Positions 1 to 8,387 of a stretch of DNA of 64,000 nt are shown here, one piece after another. The translations under genes and the position numbers were made by a program. The notes under the pieces were generated by a model. The model worked only from the letters and a program-made list of their open reading frames with translations, did no database searches and had not been told where the DNA came from. Source of the stretch: Acidobacteriota bacterium (GTDB lineage Bacteria > Acidobacteriota > Thermoanaerobaculia > Thermoanaerobaculales > Thermoanaerobaculaceae); the NCBI GenBank assembly GCA_003133645.1, contig PKYI01000033.1, positions 21,385 through 85,384 on the forward strand. The letters are read 5' to 3'. How positions within the stretch are numbered: position 1 is the first letter of the stretch; the number at the start of each line of letters is the position of its first letter.

Positions 1-448
1 TTTCGAGCAGCGCCGGGTCGTGGCCGAACTCCATACCGCCGGCGGTCACGTTCGGGCAGGAGACGTTGAGCTCGTAGGCGGCGACGCCTGCCTCGCGCTC
101 GCAGCGCGCGATGACCTCGAGGTACTCCTCCATCCGCGCGCCGAAGACGTTGACCGCGACGACGGCGCCGCGCGCGCGCAGCAGCGGCAGCGCGTCGCGG
201 CAGAACGCCTCGACGCCGATGTTCTGCAGGCCGATCGCGTTGATCATGCCGGCCGCCGTCTCGACGATGCGCGGCATCGGGTTGCCGGGGCGCGGCTGCG
301 GCGAGAGCCCCTTGGAGACCACCGCCCCCAGCCGCTCCGGAGGGCAGAAGTCGATCAGGTCGAGGCCGTATCCGAACGTGCCGGAAGCCGCCATGACCGG
401 GTTGGCCAGGCGCACGGCGCCGACCGAGGTCGCCATGCGCACGCTCAC
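1..448 (-). CDS. pyrD: Dihydroorotate dehydrogenase, catalytic subunit (class 1B), partial
   Basis: The reverse strand encodes the N-terminal ~149 residues of a class-1 dihydroorotate dehydrogenase; the rest lies beyond the window edge. Visible are the substrate/FMN loop 'NPVMAASGTFGYG', 'VSKGLSPQPRPGNP', 'NAIGLQNIG' and the active-site loop 'LNVSCPNV', whose Cys is the catalytic base in class-1 enzymes. The enzyme oxidises dihydroorotate to orotate in the cytoplasm. The GTG at 448 overlaps the pyrK stop (GTGA), so translation is probably coupled; an in-frame ATG at 436 is the alternative start. The adjacent pyrK marks the NAD-linked 1B type. The track does not list this reading frame because it runs off the edge. 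Confidence 0.93.
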   Translation of the reverse strand, partial: MSVRMATSVGAVRLANPVMAASGTFGYGLDLIDFCPPERLGAVVSKGLSPQPRPGNPMPRIVETAAGMINAIGLQNIGVEAFCRDALPLLRARGAVVAVNVFGARMEEYLEVIARCEREAGVAAYELNVSCPNVTAGGMEFGHDPALLE

Positions 449-1260
449 GCCGACCACCTCGCCGCCAGGCGCGAGGCCGGAAACACTGGCCCCTCCTTGC
501 ACGACGGCACGAACTGGCCGTCCGCCAGCTCCACGACGCAGCCGAGGCAGACGCCGACGCCGCACCCCATCGGTTCCTCGAGCGACAGCTCGGCATCGAG
601 TCCGCGCTCGCGGGCGAGCCGCGCCAGCGCGCGCAGCATCGGGTTGGGGCCGCAGGCGAGGGCGCGCGCGTACCGCCGCCCGCCCGCGAGGCGGCGTTCG
701 AGCGCCGCGGTGACGAAGCCGGCCTCGCCGGCGCTGCCGTCGTCGGTCGTGCACACGAGCTCGCCGCCGGCGGCCGCGGCCGCGCTCCGGCAGTGCTCCA
801 CCTCCAGCAGCTCCGCCGCCGTCGCGGCGCCGAGGTAGAGGTCGAACGCCGTCCCCTGCGCGGCCAGCAACTCGGCAGCGAAGAGCAGCGGCGGCAGCCC
901 GATCCCTCCCGCGACGAGCGCCAGCGGGCCCTCCTCGCCGGGGGCGAGCGTGAAACCGTTGCCCAGGGGGGCCAACAGGCGCAACTCGGCGCCCAGCGGG
1001 GCGCGGCGCAGCAGCGCGCTGCCCCGCCCGATCTGCTTGACCATCAGCTCCACGATCGTGACGCCTTCGCGCCTGGCCACGCCGGCGATCGAGAACGCCC
1101 GCCGCAGCAGCGGGTCGAACCCCTCGCCGCACGCCACCATCCCGAACTGGCCGGGGACCGCGGCGAGCGGCTCCGGCGTCGTGAGGGCGATGCGAAAGCA
1201 GGTGGGAGAAAGGTCGGTGCGCGCAGCCACGCGTACGGCCAGGTCGCGACGGGCTATCAT
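445..1260 (-). CDS. pyrK: Dihydroorotate dehydrogenase electron-transfer subunit PyrK
   Basis: This 271-residue ferredoxin-reductase-type flavoprotein passes electrons from PyrD's FMN to NAD+ through FAD and a [2Fe-2S] cluster. The FAD motif 'RRAFS' lies at residues 53-57, the nucleotide-binding 'GGIGLPP' at 118-124, and the cluster ligands are Cys233, Cys238, Cys241 and Cys254 ('CGVGVCLGC' plus a distal Cys). The length is normal for the family. It is the upstream partner of pyrD with a 4-nt overlap, so the two form a PyrDB-PyrK operon. Only 11 bp separate its ATG from the ATG of the divergent gene at 1272. No Shine-Dalgarno is visible, and a CATAAT -10-like box sits about 6 nt upstream, so the mRNA may be leaderless. 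Confidence 0.95.
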   Translation of the reverse strand: MIARRDLAVRVAARTDLSPTCFRIALTTPEPLAAVPGQFGMVACGEGFDPLLRRAFSIAGVARREGVTIVELMVKQIGRGSALLRRAPLGAELRLLAPLGNGFTLAPGEEGPLALVAGGIGLPPLLFAAELLAAQGTAFDLYLGAATAAELLEVEHCRSAAAAAGGELVCTTDDGSAGEAGFVTAALERRLAGGRRYARALACGPNPMLRALARLARERGLDAELSLEEPMGCGVGVCLGCVVELADGQFVPSCKEGPVFPASRLAARWSA

Positions 1261-1271
1261 GCGGCGCCATT
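1255..1271. promoter_or_regulatory. Overlapping divergent -10 boxes between pyrK and the phosphodiesterase-like gene
   Basis: The forward strand has TATCAT at 1255-1260, 11 nt before the ATG at 1272. The reverse strand has CATAAT at 1271-1266, just before the pyrK ATG. The two boxes form an imperfect palindrome around GCGGCGC. Start sites predicted from them would leave almost no 5' leader on either transcript. No convincing -35 box is seen on either side, so these are suggested promoters only. Confidence 0.4.
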
Positions 1272-2930
1272 ATGCGTCACCTCCGCCGCCTTGGCCACAG
1301 TGTGGCGGCCGGCGCGGTCGCCGGCGCCGCGCTGGCGCCGCTCCAACTCCTGCTCTGGCCCGAGGTGGTGCTGCCGCCACTGAAGATCGCCCTCGCGTTC
1401 GCGGCCTGGACGAGCTGGGGGGCGCTGTGGATCGGCGGGGCGCTGTTCGCGCTCACCGAGGTGGCAGGGGTCTTCATGCCCTACCTCGGCGCCAGCCGGG
1501 GGGTCAGCATCGGCCTCTGGCGCTGGCTGATGACGGTCGTCGCCTTCCTGGGTGCGGCCGCCGCCTGGTGGAACCGCGAGGAGACCCGCGACCTCCTCCT
1601 CAAGGACAACCGCCACGCCCTGGCGTGGGCGGGCTCGGTCGCCGCCCTGTTCTGGATCTCGTTCCTGGTGCAGGCCATCCGCCGGCGGCCGCGGCATCAC
1701 GCGCTGGCGCGCGCAGCGGTTTCCGCAGGGGTGCTCGTGGGGTGGCTGTGGGGGATCTGGGCCGTCGCGCCGCGCCTCACCTCCGAGGCCGCGACGGTCG
1801 AGCCGCCCCGCTTCGCGCCCGCGCACCGGCTGCTCTTCGTCTCGTGGGAGGGGGCGGACCTGCCCTGGCTCCTCCCCGCGATGGAGCGCGGCGACATGCC
1901 GTTCCTGCACGCATGCTGGGATGGCGGCGCCTGGGGTCAGCTCCGCACCGTGCACCCCTACACCCGCTCCGCCACCCTCGCGACGCTGGTCACCGGGTGC
2001 GCCCCGGCGGTGCACGGCATCCTCGGCCGCAGCTCGTACCGCATCCCCTGGCTGACGCCCGGCCCCGTCACCCTTCTACTCGTCGGGCCCTGGCCGGCAC
2101 CGCACCAGCTCCCCTGGTGGGGGTGGAGGCGCACCCCCGAGCTCGCACCGCAGCGGGCCACGCTTTGGCAGATCCTGATGGCCACCGGCCGCAAGGTCGG
2201 CCTGGTGGGGTGGCCGAGCTACGCGCACGGCACCTGGACCGTACCGCGCCCCTCGACGGCCCAGGCCGTCCGCGCGGCGGCGCTCGACTCCGATCTCAAG
2301 GCCTCGCTCGAGCCCGCGCTGCGCGCCGACTCGCGGCTCGCCGCGGACACGCGCGGTTCCTTCGGCCTCGCGGCGGCGATCGGGGCGGTCGCGCAGCGGC
2401 GGGCTCGCGCCCACCCGGTGGACGCCCTCGCCGTGGACTTCGAGCTGGCCGCCCACCTGCGCCCGCGCTGGACCGCCGAGGAGCCCGGCAGTCCGGAGGA
2501 CGTGCTGCACCTCGCGGCGCGCCTGCTCGACGAGCAGCTGCGCACGCTCTGGCTACTGATGGGGGAGGACACCCTGCTCGTCGTGGTCTCGCCGTACGGC
2601 CTGGCGCCGCCGTCGCCGTGGCAGCGCCTGATCCACTTGGGCACCCCGCTGCGCCGCTGGCACGTGACCCCTACCGATTCCCCGGACGGCTTCGTCTTCT
2701 TCTACGGCCCCGGCGTGCGCCCGGGCGCCCGCCTGCGCGGCGGGCGTCTCGCCGACGTCACCTCGACGGTCCTGTACCTCCTCGAGCTCCCGGTCGCCCG
2801 CGACATGGCCGGCCGCGTCATGCTCGAGGCGGTCACCGACGAGCGCGCAGCCACCGTGCCGCTGCGCCTCGTCCCCAGCTACCCGGCGCCCGACGGCGGC
2901 GCCAGCCGGCCCGCCGCTACGGCGCCGTGA
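1272..2930 (+). CDS. Membrane-anchored alkaline-phosphatase-superfamily (type I phosphodiesterase-like) protein, probably degenerate
   Basis: This is a 552-residue protein with several hydrophobic segments in residues ~10-170, then a globular domain with the fold signature of the phosphodiesterase/nucleotide pyrophosphatase group. The signature parts are 'HPYTRSATLATLVTG' around the nucleophile position, 'PAVHGILG', and a C-terminal 'FYGPGVRPG' followed by 'LPVARDMAGRV'. Family members normally start the domain with a 'GLDG'-type metal ligand and carry 'SDHG' later. Here these positions read 'SWEGAD' and 'SPYG', so metal ligands look lost. It could be a non-catalytic or altered-specificity member. 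It is divergent from pyrK and has no visible Shine-Dalgarno. Confidence 0.7.
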   Translation: MRHLRRLGHSVAAGAVAGAALAPLQLLLWPEVVLPPLKIALAFAAWTSWGALWIGGALFALTEVAGVFMPYLGASRGVSIGLWRWLMTVVAFLGAAAAWWNREETRDLLLKDNRHALAWAGSVAALFWISFLVQAIRRRPRHHALARAAVSAGVLVGWLWGIWAVAPRLTSEAATVEPPRFAPAHRLLFVSWEGADLPWLLPAMERGDMPFLHACWDGGAWGQLRTVHPYTRSATLATLVTGCAPAVHGILGRSSYRIPWLTPGPVTLLLVGPWPAPHQLPWWGWRRTPELAPQRATLWQILMATGRKVGLVGWPSYAHGTWTVPRPSTAQAVRAAALDSDLKASLEPALRADSRLAADTRGSFGLAAAIGAVAQRRARAHPVDALAVDFELAAHLRPRWTAEEPGSPEDVLHLAARLLDEQLRTLWLLMGEDTLLVVVSPYGLAPPSPWQRLIHLGTPLRRWHVTPTDSPDGFVFFYGPGVRPGARLRGGRLADVTSTVLYLLELPVARDMAGRVMLEAVTDERAATVPLRLVPSYPAPDGGASRPAATAP

Positions 2931-2945
2931 CCGGCGTGAAACCGC

Positions 2946-5042
2946 TTACTTCGACTTCTCGAACACCTGGTTGCGCAGGAACTTCTCCGGGTCCCACGGC
3001 GCCGGTCCGCCGCCCAGGTAGCGGTGGAACCAGTCGAGGTGGAGGTCGTAGTAGAACGCCATCTCGTACCACGACGGCCAATGCCCGGACTTGGAGAGCA
3101 CGACGAGGCGCGACGGCACCTTCATCTCCTGCAAGTCGGTGAAGAACTCCAGCGACTGGATGTACGGGACGCGGTAGTCGCGCTCGCCGGTGACCACCAG
3201 GCACGGCGTCTTGAAGCTCGGCACGGACTCCGACGGCGACCACGTGCGGTACTCCGGGCTCGTCCACGGCTCGCCGCCGAGGTCGTGTTCGGGGAACCAC
3301 AACTCCTCGGTGGCCGAGTGCATGGCGCGCAGGTCGTACACGCCCATCATCGCGGCGATCGCCTTGAACCGGTCGGTATGCCCCTCGAGCCACATCATCA
3401 TGGTGCCGCCGTACGACCACCCCATCGCGCCGATGCGCGAGGCGTCCACGTAGGGCAGCTTCGCCAGCGCGTCGGCCACGGCCATGACGTCCTCGTAGAC
3501 CTTCCCGCCCCAGTCGCGCGTGATCCCGTCGGTGAACGCCTGGCCGTAGCCGGTGGAGCCGGTCGGGTTGGGGAACGCCACGACGTAGCCGGCGCCCGGG
3601 TAGACCTGCCAGTCGCCGCGGTAGGCGTCGGCCCACTGTGACTGCGGCCCGCCGTGGACGTTGAGGATGAGCGGGTACTTCTTGGCCGGGTCGAACCCGT
3701 GCGGCTTGACGATGAACACCTGGATGCGGCGGCCGGCGGGCCCGTCCACCCAGATCGCCTCGGCGGGCCGGACGTCCACCTCGGCGAGGAGCGCGTCGTT
3801 CTGGTGTGTGAGCTTGACCCGCTGCGCTCCGTCCAGGGCGCTGCGGTAGATCTCGGCGGGCTCCCCGACCGAGCGGCGGGCGTAGGCGACGCCGCCGGGG
3901 AGAAACTGCCACGCATCGATGGTGGCGTCGGCGAGCAGCGGGCGGACCGCGCCGGAGGCGACGTCGAGCTCGAACAGCGGCGTGCGCCCCTCGACCTCGG
4001 CCTGGAAGACGATGCCCTTCCCGTCGGGGAGCCAGTGGAAGTCGTCGATCCAGTTGCGGAACGCCTCGGTGAGGACGCGGTGCGTCTTCGTCGCGCGGTC
4101 GTACACCGCGAGCCGGAACAGGTCCGACTCGTAGCCGGGGACGTGCTGCGTGCGGTAGGCGATGAGGCGGCCGTCCGGGGAGTACGCTGGGGAGCCGTCC
4201 CACGCCGGGTTCGCCGCGGTGATGTCGGTCGCGGACCCCGGTTTGCCGGCCTCGTCGATCGGCACGGTCCAGAGGTCGGCGTTGGTGGAGCGGGCGGGGA
4301 CGGCGTCGTGGTTGGAGACGACCACGAGCTCGCGGGAGTCGGGCGCGAACGCGACGCCGGACTCGCCGCCGAGGCTGAACGTCGGCGCGTCGAAGGCGCC
4401 CGGCGTCAGGTCGGTGATCGCTCCGTCCGCGACCTTCACCAGCAGCACGTGGCTGTAGGTGCCGTCCCGCCACGACGTCCAGTGGCGGTAGAGGAGCGAG
4501 TCCGCCATGTGGGCGTGCAGCGGGCCGTCGCTCCACGCCTTGGAGATCTTCTCGTTGCACGCCGCGTCGGCGCCGCACTCCGGGTAGACCTCGGAGGCGA
4601 CCGCAATGAAGCGCCCGTCGGGGGACCACACCGGGTCGGACACGCCCATCGGGAACGTCGTGAGCTGGCGCGCGTCACCGCCGTCGAGCGGCAGGAGGAA
4701 GAGTTGGGTCTCGTCCCCACTCCGGTCGGAGAGGAACGCGATGCCGGCGCCGTCCGGGGACCAGCGCGGCGAGACGTCCTTGTGCTTCCCCTGGGTGAGC
4801 GGGCGGTCGCCACTGCCGTCGGCCGCCATGATGCGCAGCTCCGACCACTGCTTCGCCGCGGCGAGGTCGGTGTGGCCCGCCACGTAGACGATGCGGCGGC
4901 CGTCGGGGCTGACCTGCGGGTCGGAGACTCCGACCACGCGGTAGTGATCCGCGATCGTGAACGCCTTCTTTTCGGCCCGCGCGACGGTGCTCGAGACGAG
5001 AAGCACCAGAACCGTGACCAGGACGAGCTTTCCGTGTCTCAT
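2946..5042 (-). CDS. Secreted S9-family prolyl oligopeptidase-like peptidase
   Basis: A serine peptidase of about 698 residues (dipeptidyl-peptidase/acylaminoacyl-peptidase type). A signal peptide 'LVLVTVLVLLVSSTVARA' is followed by a TolB/WD-like beta-propeller with repeated 'SPDGR' blades, then an alpha/beta-hydrolase domain. The catalytic triad is visible as 'GWSYGG' (Ser), 'GERDYRVPY' (Asp) and 'SGHWPSW' (His). The propeller restricts access, so oligopeptides are the expected substrate, in the periplasm or outside the cell. The track start at 5069 is rejected in favour of the ATG at 5042, which is preceded by GGGGAGGAACG and begins the signal peptide. It converges on the upstream gene with a 15-bp gap. 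Confidence 0.93.
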   Translation of the reverse strand: MRHGKLVLVTVLVLLVSSTVARAEKKAFTIADHYRVVGVSDPQVSPDGRRIVYVAGHTDLAAAKQWSELRIMAADGSGDRPLTQGKHKDVSPRWSPDGAGIAFLSDRSGDETQLFLLPLDGGDARQLTTFPMGVSDPVWSPDGRFIAVASEVYPECGADAACNEKISKAWSDGPLHAHMADSLLYRHWTSWRDGTYSHVLLVKVADGAITDLTPGAFDAPTFSLGGESGVAFAPDSRELVVVSNHDAVPARSTNADLWTVPIDEAGKPGSATDITAANPAWDGSPAYSPDGRLIAYRTQHVPGYESDLFRLAVYDRATKTHRVLTEAFRNWIDDFHWLPDGKGIVFQAEVEGRTPLFELDVASGAVRPLLADATIDAWQFLPGGVAYARRSVGEPAEIYRSALDGAQRVKLTHQNDALLAEVDVRPAEAIWVDGPAGRRIQVFIVKPHGFDPAKKYPLILNVHGGPQSQWADAYRGDWQVYPGAGYVVAFPNPTGSTGYGQAFTDGITRDWGGKVYEDVMAVADALAKLPYVDASRIGAMGWSYGGTMMMWLEGHTDRFKAIAAMMGVYDLRAMHSATEELWFPEHDLGGEPWTSPEYRTWSPSESVPSFKTPCLVVTGERDYRVPYIQSLEFFTDLQEMKVPSRLVVLSKSGHWPSWYEMAFYYDLHLDWFHRYLGGGPAPWDPEKFLRNQVFEKSK

Positions 5043-5228
5043 CGTTCCTCCCCGGGGGGCGGCCGGCATCCCGCCGGAGCAGGCGCCGCCGGCCGCACGC
5101 AGCCGGAATGCTAATCCACCTGCCGTCGCCCATGCGACCCGCCACCGTGCGACCTCGCTCCTGGATGCACGGTCCCGAATCGGCTATTCTTGCAGCATCG
5201 TCAGAATCGGATCGGAAGGGAGGCAACG

Positions 5229-5666
5229 ATGCTCAAAGAGTTCAAAGAGTTCGCCATGCGCGGCAACGTCATGGACATGGCCATCGGCATCGTCATCGGC
5301 GTCGCGTTCGGGCGTATCGTGACCTCGCTGGTCAACGACGTGCTGATGCCGCCGATCGGCCTGATCCTCGGCAAGGTCGACTTCTCGAGCCTGTTCATCA
5401 ACCTCTCGGGGACCTCGTACCCCACCCTTGCGGAGGCCAAGAAAGCCGGCGCGGCGGTGATGGCGTATGGCGCCTTCTTGAACACCATCCTGGACTTCGT
5501 CATCGTGGCGTTCGTCATCTTCTTGCTCATCAAGCAGCTCAACCGCCTGAAGAAGCCCGCTCCGGCGGCGCCGCCGGCAACCAAGGACTGCCCTTTCTGC
5601 CTGTCGGCGATTCCGATCAAGGCGACGCGCTGCCCCCACTGCACCTCGCAGCTCTCGGCCAGTTGA
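5229..5666 (+). CDS. mscL: Large-conductance mechanosensitive channel MscL with C-terminal zinc ribbon
   Basis: A 145-residue inner-membrane channel that opens under membrane tension to release solutes during hypo-osmotic shock. The N-terminal amphipathic helix '[18 protein letters not shown]', TM1 '[16 protein letters not shown]' and TM2 around '[13 protein letters not shown]' are typical. After TM2 comes a Pro/Ala linker and a four-cysteine zinc ribbon, 'CPFC' then 'CPHC', in place of the usual short C-terminal helix bundle. The start at 5229 has GGGAGGCAACG immediately upstream; the track's 5190 start is rejected. A TATTCT box at 5185-5190 could be its -10. Confidence 0.95.
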   Translation: MLKEFKEFAMRGNVMDMAIGIVIGVAFGRIVTSLVNDVLMPPIGLILGKVDFSSLFINLSGTSYPTLAEAKKAGAAVMAYGAFLNTILDFVIVAFVIFLLIKQLNRLKKPAPAAPPATKDCPFCLSAIPIKATRCPHCTSQLSAS

Positions 5667-5698
5667 AAAATGAAACAATGAGGTACCAGGTACCTAAA

Positions 5699-6811
5699 AT
5701 GCGACACAACGTCCCGCTCGGCAGGATCATCGGAATACCGATTGGCCTCGACCTCTCCTGGTTCCTCATTTTCGGCCTGCTCACCTGGTCGCTGGCGGCC
5801 AGCTACTACCCGGCGGAGTTCCACGGCTGGACGCCCGCGCTGTACTGGATCACGGGCGCGGCGACCGCGCTCCTGCTGTTCGCCAGCGTGCTCTTGCACG
5901 AGCTTGGGCACTCGGTCGTGGCGCTGTGCTACAAGATTCCGGTCCGCAGCATCAACCTGTACATCTTCGGAGGCGTGGCCGAGATCGGCGCCGAACCGCC
6001 ATCCGCGAAGGCCGAGCTGGCCATCGCGATCGCCGGGCCGATCGTGAGCCTTGCCCTCGCGGCTCTCTTCACGCTGGCAAAGCCCTTCGCGGCCGCCAGC
6101 GCCCCTCTGTTTGGCATAGCCAAGTACCTTGCCTACATGAACACGGCTCTGTTCGTGTTCAACCTCATCCCGGGCTACCCGCTCGACGGCGGGCGCGTCT
6201 TCCGCGCCGCCGTGTGGGGGTACACCCACAACCTCCGCCGCGCCACGTTGATCGCCGCCAGCGTCGGCCGCTTCTTCGGGTTCGTCTTCATCTTCGTCGG
6301 CGTCTGGCAGGTGTTCGCCGGCAACCTGGGCGGCCTCTGGATGGCGTTCATCGGCTGGTTCCTCGACAACGCGGCGTCCGCCCAGGTCCACCAGTTGGCG
6401 TTCCAGGGCGTGCTCGCCGGCCACACCGTGTCGCAGGCCATGGGCGGGCGCTGCACCGCCGTGCCTGCGGAGCTGACGCTGCAACAACTGGTCGACGAGC
6501 ACATCCTGGCCGGCGGCCAGCGTTGCTTCCTCGTCAACCGCGGCGAGGAGACCGTCGGCCTCATGACCCTGCACCGGATCAGGGACGTGCCCCGCGCCCA
6601 GTGGCCGACCACGCGCACCGCCCAGGTCATGCTCCCGATGGAGAACCTCAAGCGCATCGGTCCCGACACCGACCTATGGGGCGCGCTGCAGGAGATGGAC
6701 CGCGACGGCGTCAACCAGCTCCCGGTGATGACCGACGCCCGCGTCGTCGGCATGCTCACCCGCGAGGACGTCGTCACCTTCCTCCGCACACTGCGCGAGC
6801 TCGGCGGCTGA
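5699..6811 (+). CDS. Site-2-type intramembrane metalloprotease (M50) with CBS domain pair
   Basis: About 370 residues. The membrane part carries the zinc motif 'HELGHS' and the distal 'YPLDGGRVF' (third ligand Asp), the hallmarks of M50 peptidases. Several hydrophobic helices surround them, and two CBS-like segments at the C-terminus end with 'GMLTREDVVTFL'. Members of this subgroup cleave membrane-embedded substrates, and CBS domains often sense adenine nucleotides; the substrate here is unknown. The start is uncertain: ATG 5699 (MRHNVPLGR...) fits the family N-terminus, and ATG 5678 is in frame upstream. Between them lies a near-perfect inverted repeat, AGGTACC-A-GGTACCT (5681-5695), which could be an operator or chance. 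It follows mscL by about 30 bp in the same direction. Confidence 0.9.
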   Translation: MRHNVPLGRIIGIPIGLDLSWFLIFGLLTWSLAASYYPAEFHGWTPALYWITGAATALLLFASVLLHELGHSVVALCYKIPVRSINLYIFGGVAEIGAEPPSAKAELAIAIAGPIVSLALAALFTLAKPFAAASAPLFGIAKYLAYMNTALFVFNLIPGYPLDGGRVFRAAVWGYTHNLRRATLIAASVGRFFGFVFIFVGVWQVFAGNLGGLWMAFIGWFLDNAASAQVHQLAFQGVLAGHTVSQAMGGRCTAVPAELTLQQLVDEHILAGGQRCFLVNRGEETVGLMTLHRIRDVPRAQWPTTRTAQVMLPMENLKRIGPDTDLWGALQEMDRDGVNQLPVMTDARVVGMLTREDVVTFLRTLRELGG

Positions 6812-6836
6812 TCGCGGCCGGCGCTTCGACCGCCGT

Positions 6837-7655
6837 TCAGGAAGGAGGGCCGTGGGGCGTCGAGGGTCCCCACGTCCAGTAGAGGCCCAGGTAGGCGACG
6901 GTGTGGCGCTCGCCGCGAACAGTGTGGCCCGCGCTGAAGAGAAGGCTGAAGCCCGGAGTGAAGTTGAGGGAGCCCCCCAGGTCGGCGATCGCGAAGCCGC
7001 GTTCGCCTTCCGCATCGGCGCCCTGAGCGAAGACCTCGCCGCCGAGGGTCAGTCTCTTGCCAAGGTCCCGTTGCAGCAGCCAGCCGGCGAACGTGTGGCT
7101 CCTCTGCCCGGGAGCGTGGTTGATGGTCCAGCCGCCGCCGCCGTAGGTGGTCCACGGGCCCCAGCTCTTCTGGATCCAAAGCGGGATCCTGAACCACGCG
7201 CGGCCGTTGCCGAGGCCGCGCGAGGCGTTCCCGGCCGGCAACTCGACCATCGGAAAGATCCCAATCTGGGGTCCGTGCTCGGTCTCCTGGAGAAAGCGAA
7301 ACTTGAAACCCAGCTCCACGTCACCCAACCCGGATTGCGTCCGGCTTCCGAACGACTGGCTCCACGCCCACGGCACGACCAAGTGGAGCTGGAGGTTCGG
7401 GGCCGCGCCCAGGTTGAACTCGACGGCGGGGCCCTGGATCTGCCTGGCGGCTGAGGAACGGTCGTAGCTGGAGAAGAGGTACGCCTCCCAGTGCCGGTAG
7501 TCCACCGGCTCGGGGTCGTCCGTCAGGAACGGCGGGCCGGCGAACGCGGGAGGCGCCAGGACGAGGGCGAGCAACACCAGCACACGCAGAACAACCAGGC
7601 AAAGGCACCTCGCCCCCGCTCGAGTCATGGGGCGCCCCCGCTCTCGCCCTCTCAT
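6837..7655 (-). CDS. Predicted outer-membrane beta-barrel-like protein (transporter-type)
   Basis: About 272 residues with a signal peptide ('LVLRVLVLLALVLAPPAFA') and then 'GPPFLTDDPEPVDYRHWE', alternating aromatic/polar strands, and a C-terminus ending in strand-like 'VAYLGLYWTWG'. The N-terminal 'PFLTDDPEPV' pattern occurs in a group of predicted outer-membrane transporter-like proteins; no substrate can be read from the sequence. The start chosen is the ATG at 7655, whose ATGA overlaps the stop of the upstream doxX gene, indicating translational coupling. An internal ATG at 7628 is the alternative. The longer track ORF is an artefact. Confidence 0.75.
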   Translation of the reverse strand: MRGRERGRPMTRAGARCLCLVVLRVLVLLALVLAPPAFAGPPFLTDDPEPVDYRHWEAYLFSSYDRSSAARQIQGPAVEFNLGAAPNLQLHLVVPWAWSQSFGSRTQSGLGDVELGFKFRFLQETEHGPQIGIFPMVELPAGNASRGLGNGRAWFRIPLWIQKSWGPWTTYGGGGWTINHAPGQRSHTFAGWLLQRDLGKRLTLGGEVFAQGADAEGERGFAIADLGGSLNFTPGFSLLFSAGHTVRGERHTVAYLGLYWTWGPSTPHGPPS

Positions 7656-8113
7656 CCGTCGAGGTCCCGCCGGCACCGCCGGTCGAGGGACCAGGGGCCC
7701 GGGCCCGACAGCAGAAGGAAGATGAGCGAGCAGAGCATGGCGAAGTCGGCCCGCGCGTCGCTCACCATGAACCAGAAGCCCTGCCCCGCGCGGAGCAGCT
7801 CCGGTACCTTGGTCGTGGCGATGGCCGTCAGGATGACCGCGAGGAGCGGAACCGCCGCCAGACGGGTCGCCAGCCCCAGGACGATCAAGAGACCGCAGAG
7901 GACCTCGAAGGTCCCGACGAAGTGCGCGGTGGCCCCCGGCCACGGGAACCCGATCCGCGTGAACCGCACGACGCCCATGTTGGGGTCGGTGAACTTAAGG
8001 ATGCCCTGGGTGAAGAAGATCAGCCCCACGGCGAGCCGGTCAACGAGGGTGCTCCGCGCCCCGGTGGTGGCGGCCGGAAGAAGAGGAAGGACCAAGCGTC
8101 GATCATGCCACAC
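7652..8113 (-). CDS. DoxX-family membrane protein
   Basis: A small four-helix membrane protein of about 153 residues in the DoxX family, recognisable by 'DRLAVGLIFFTQGILKF', 'FVGTFEVLCGLLIVLGL' and 'ARADFAMLCSLIFLLLSGPG'. Family members are linked to thiosulfate:quinone oxidoreductase or stress-related membrane complexes, but the role here is not established. The start is uncertain. GTG 8113 gives the usual family length; ATG 8254, preceded by GGGAGGGA, would add about 47 residues with no family similarity that I recognise. Its stop overlaps the start of the outer-membrane gene by 4 nt, so the two are an operon. Confidence 0.85.
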   Translation of the reverse strand: MWHDRRLVLPLLPAATTGARSTLVDRLAVGLIFFTQGILKFTDPNMGVVRFTRIGFPWPGATAHFVGTFEVLCGLLIVLGLATRLAAVPLLAVILTAIATTKVPELLRAGQGFWFMVSDARADFAMLCSLIFLLLSGPGPWSLDRRCRRDLDG

Positions 8114-8387
8114 GCTCCCTTGCGCTTTGTCCAGGTGGACGGCGGCTGCTGCCCGGCTGAAGCCTGTTGCGGAAGCCACGAAACTCGCGGTTGACAGGGT
8201 CCATGCCCAGGTTCCTATAACGATAGGCATCAACGAGATCCACAATACTTCCATTCCCTCCCCGAATGGCGACGTGCCCGGACGGCAGGCGACTGGCCCG
8301 GCGGCCAACCTCGGCGACGCGTTCCGGCGCCGCGACCGAATCGCGTCGCTGCATTGCCTCGATGGAAACCACGCGAGCGGTCGGCGC

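Noticed and set aside
20-838. 272-aa forward ORF at the window start
   Set aside because: It runs antisense to pyrD and pyrK, which both have catalytic and cofactor motifs.
950-3142. 730-aa forward ORF overlapping pyrK and the phosphodiesterase gene
   Set aside because: Arg/Pro/Ala-rich shadow; the true frames here (pyrK reverse, 1272 forward) have clear motifs.
8178-8215. TTGACA...TATAAC on the forward strand
   Set aside because: The boxes are 19 bp apart and no forward-strand gene follows; probably chance.
8114-8254. N-terminal extension of DoxX from ATG 8254
   Set aside because: It has a purine-rich RBS-like run, but the additional residues do not resemble DoxX and base composition is unlike coding sequence; left as an alternative only.
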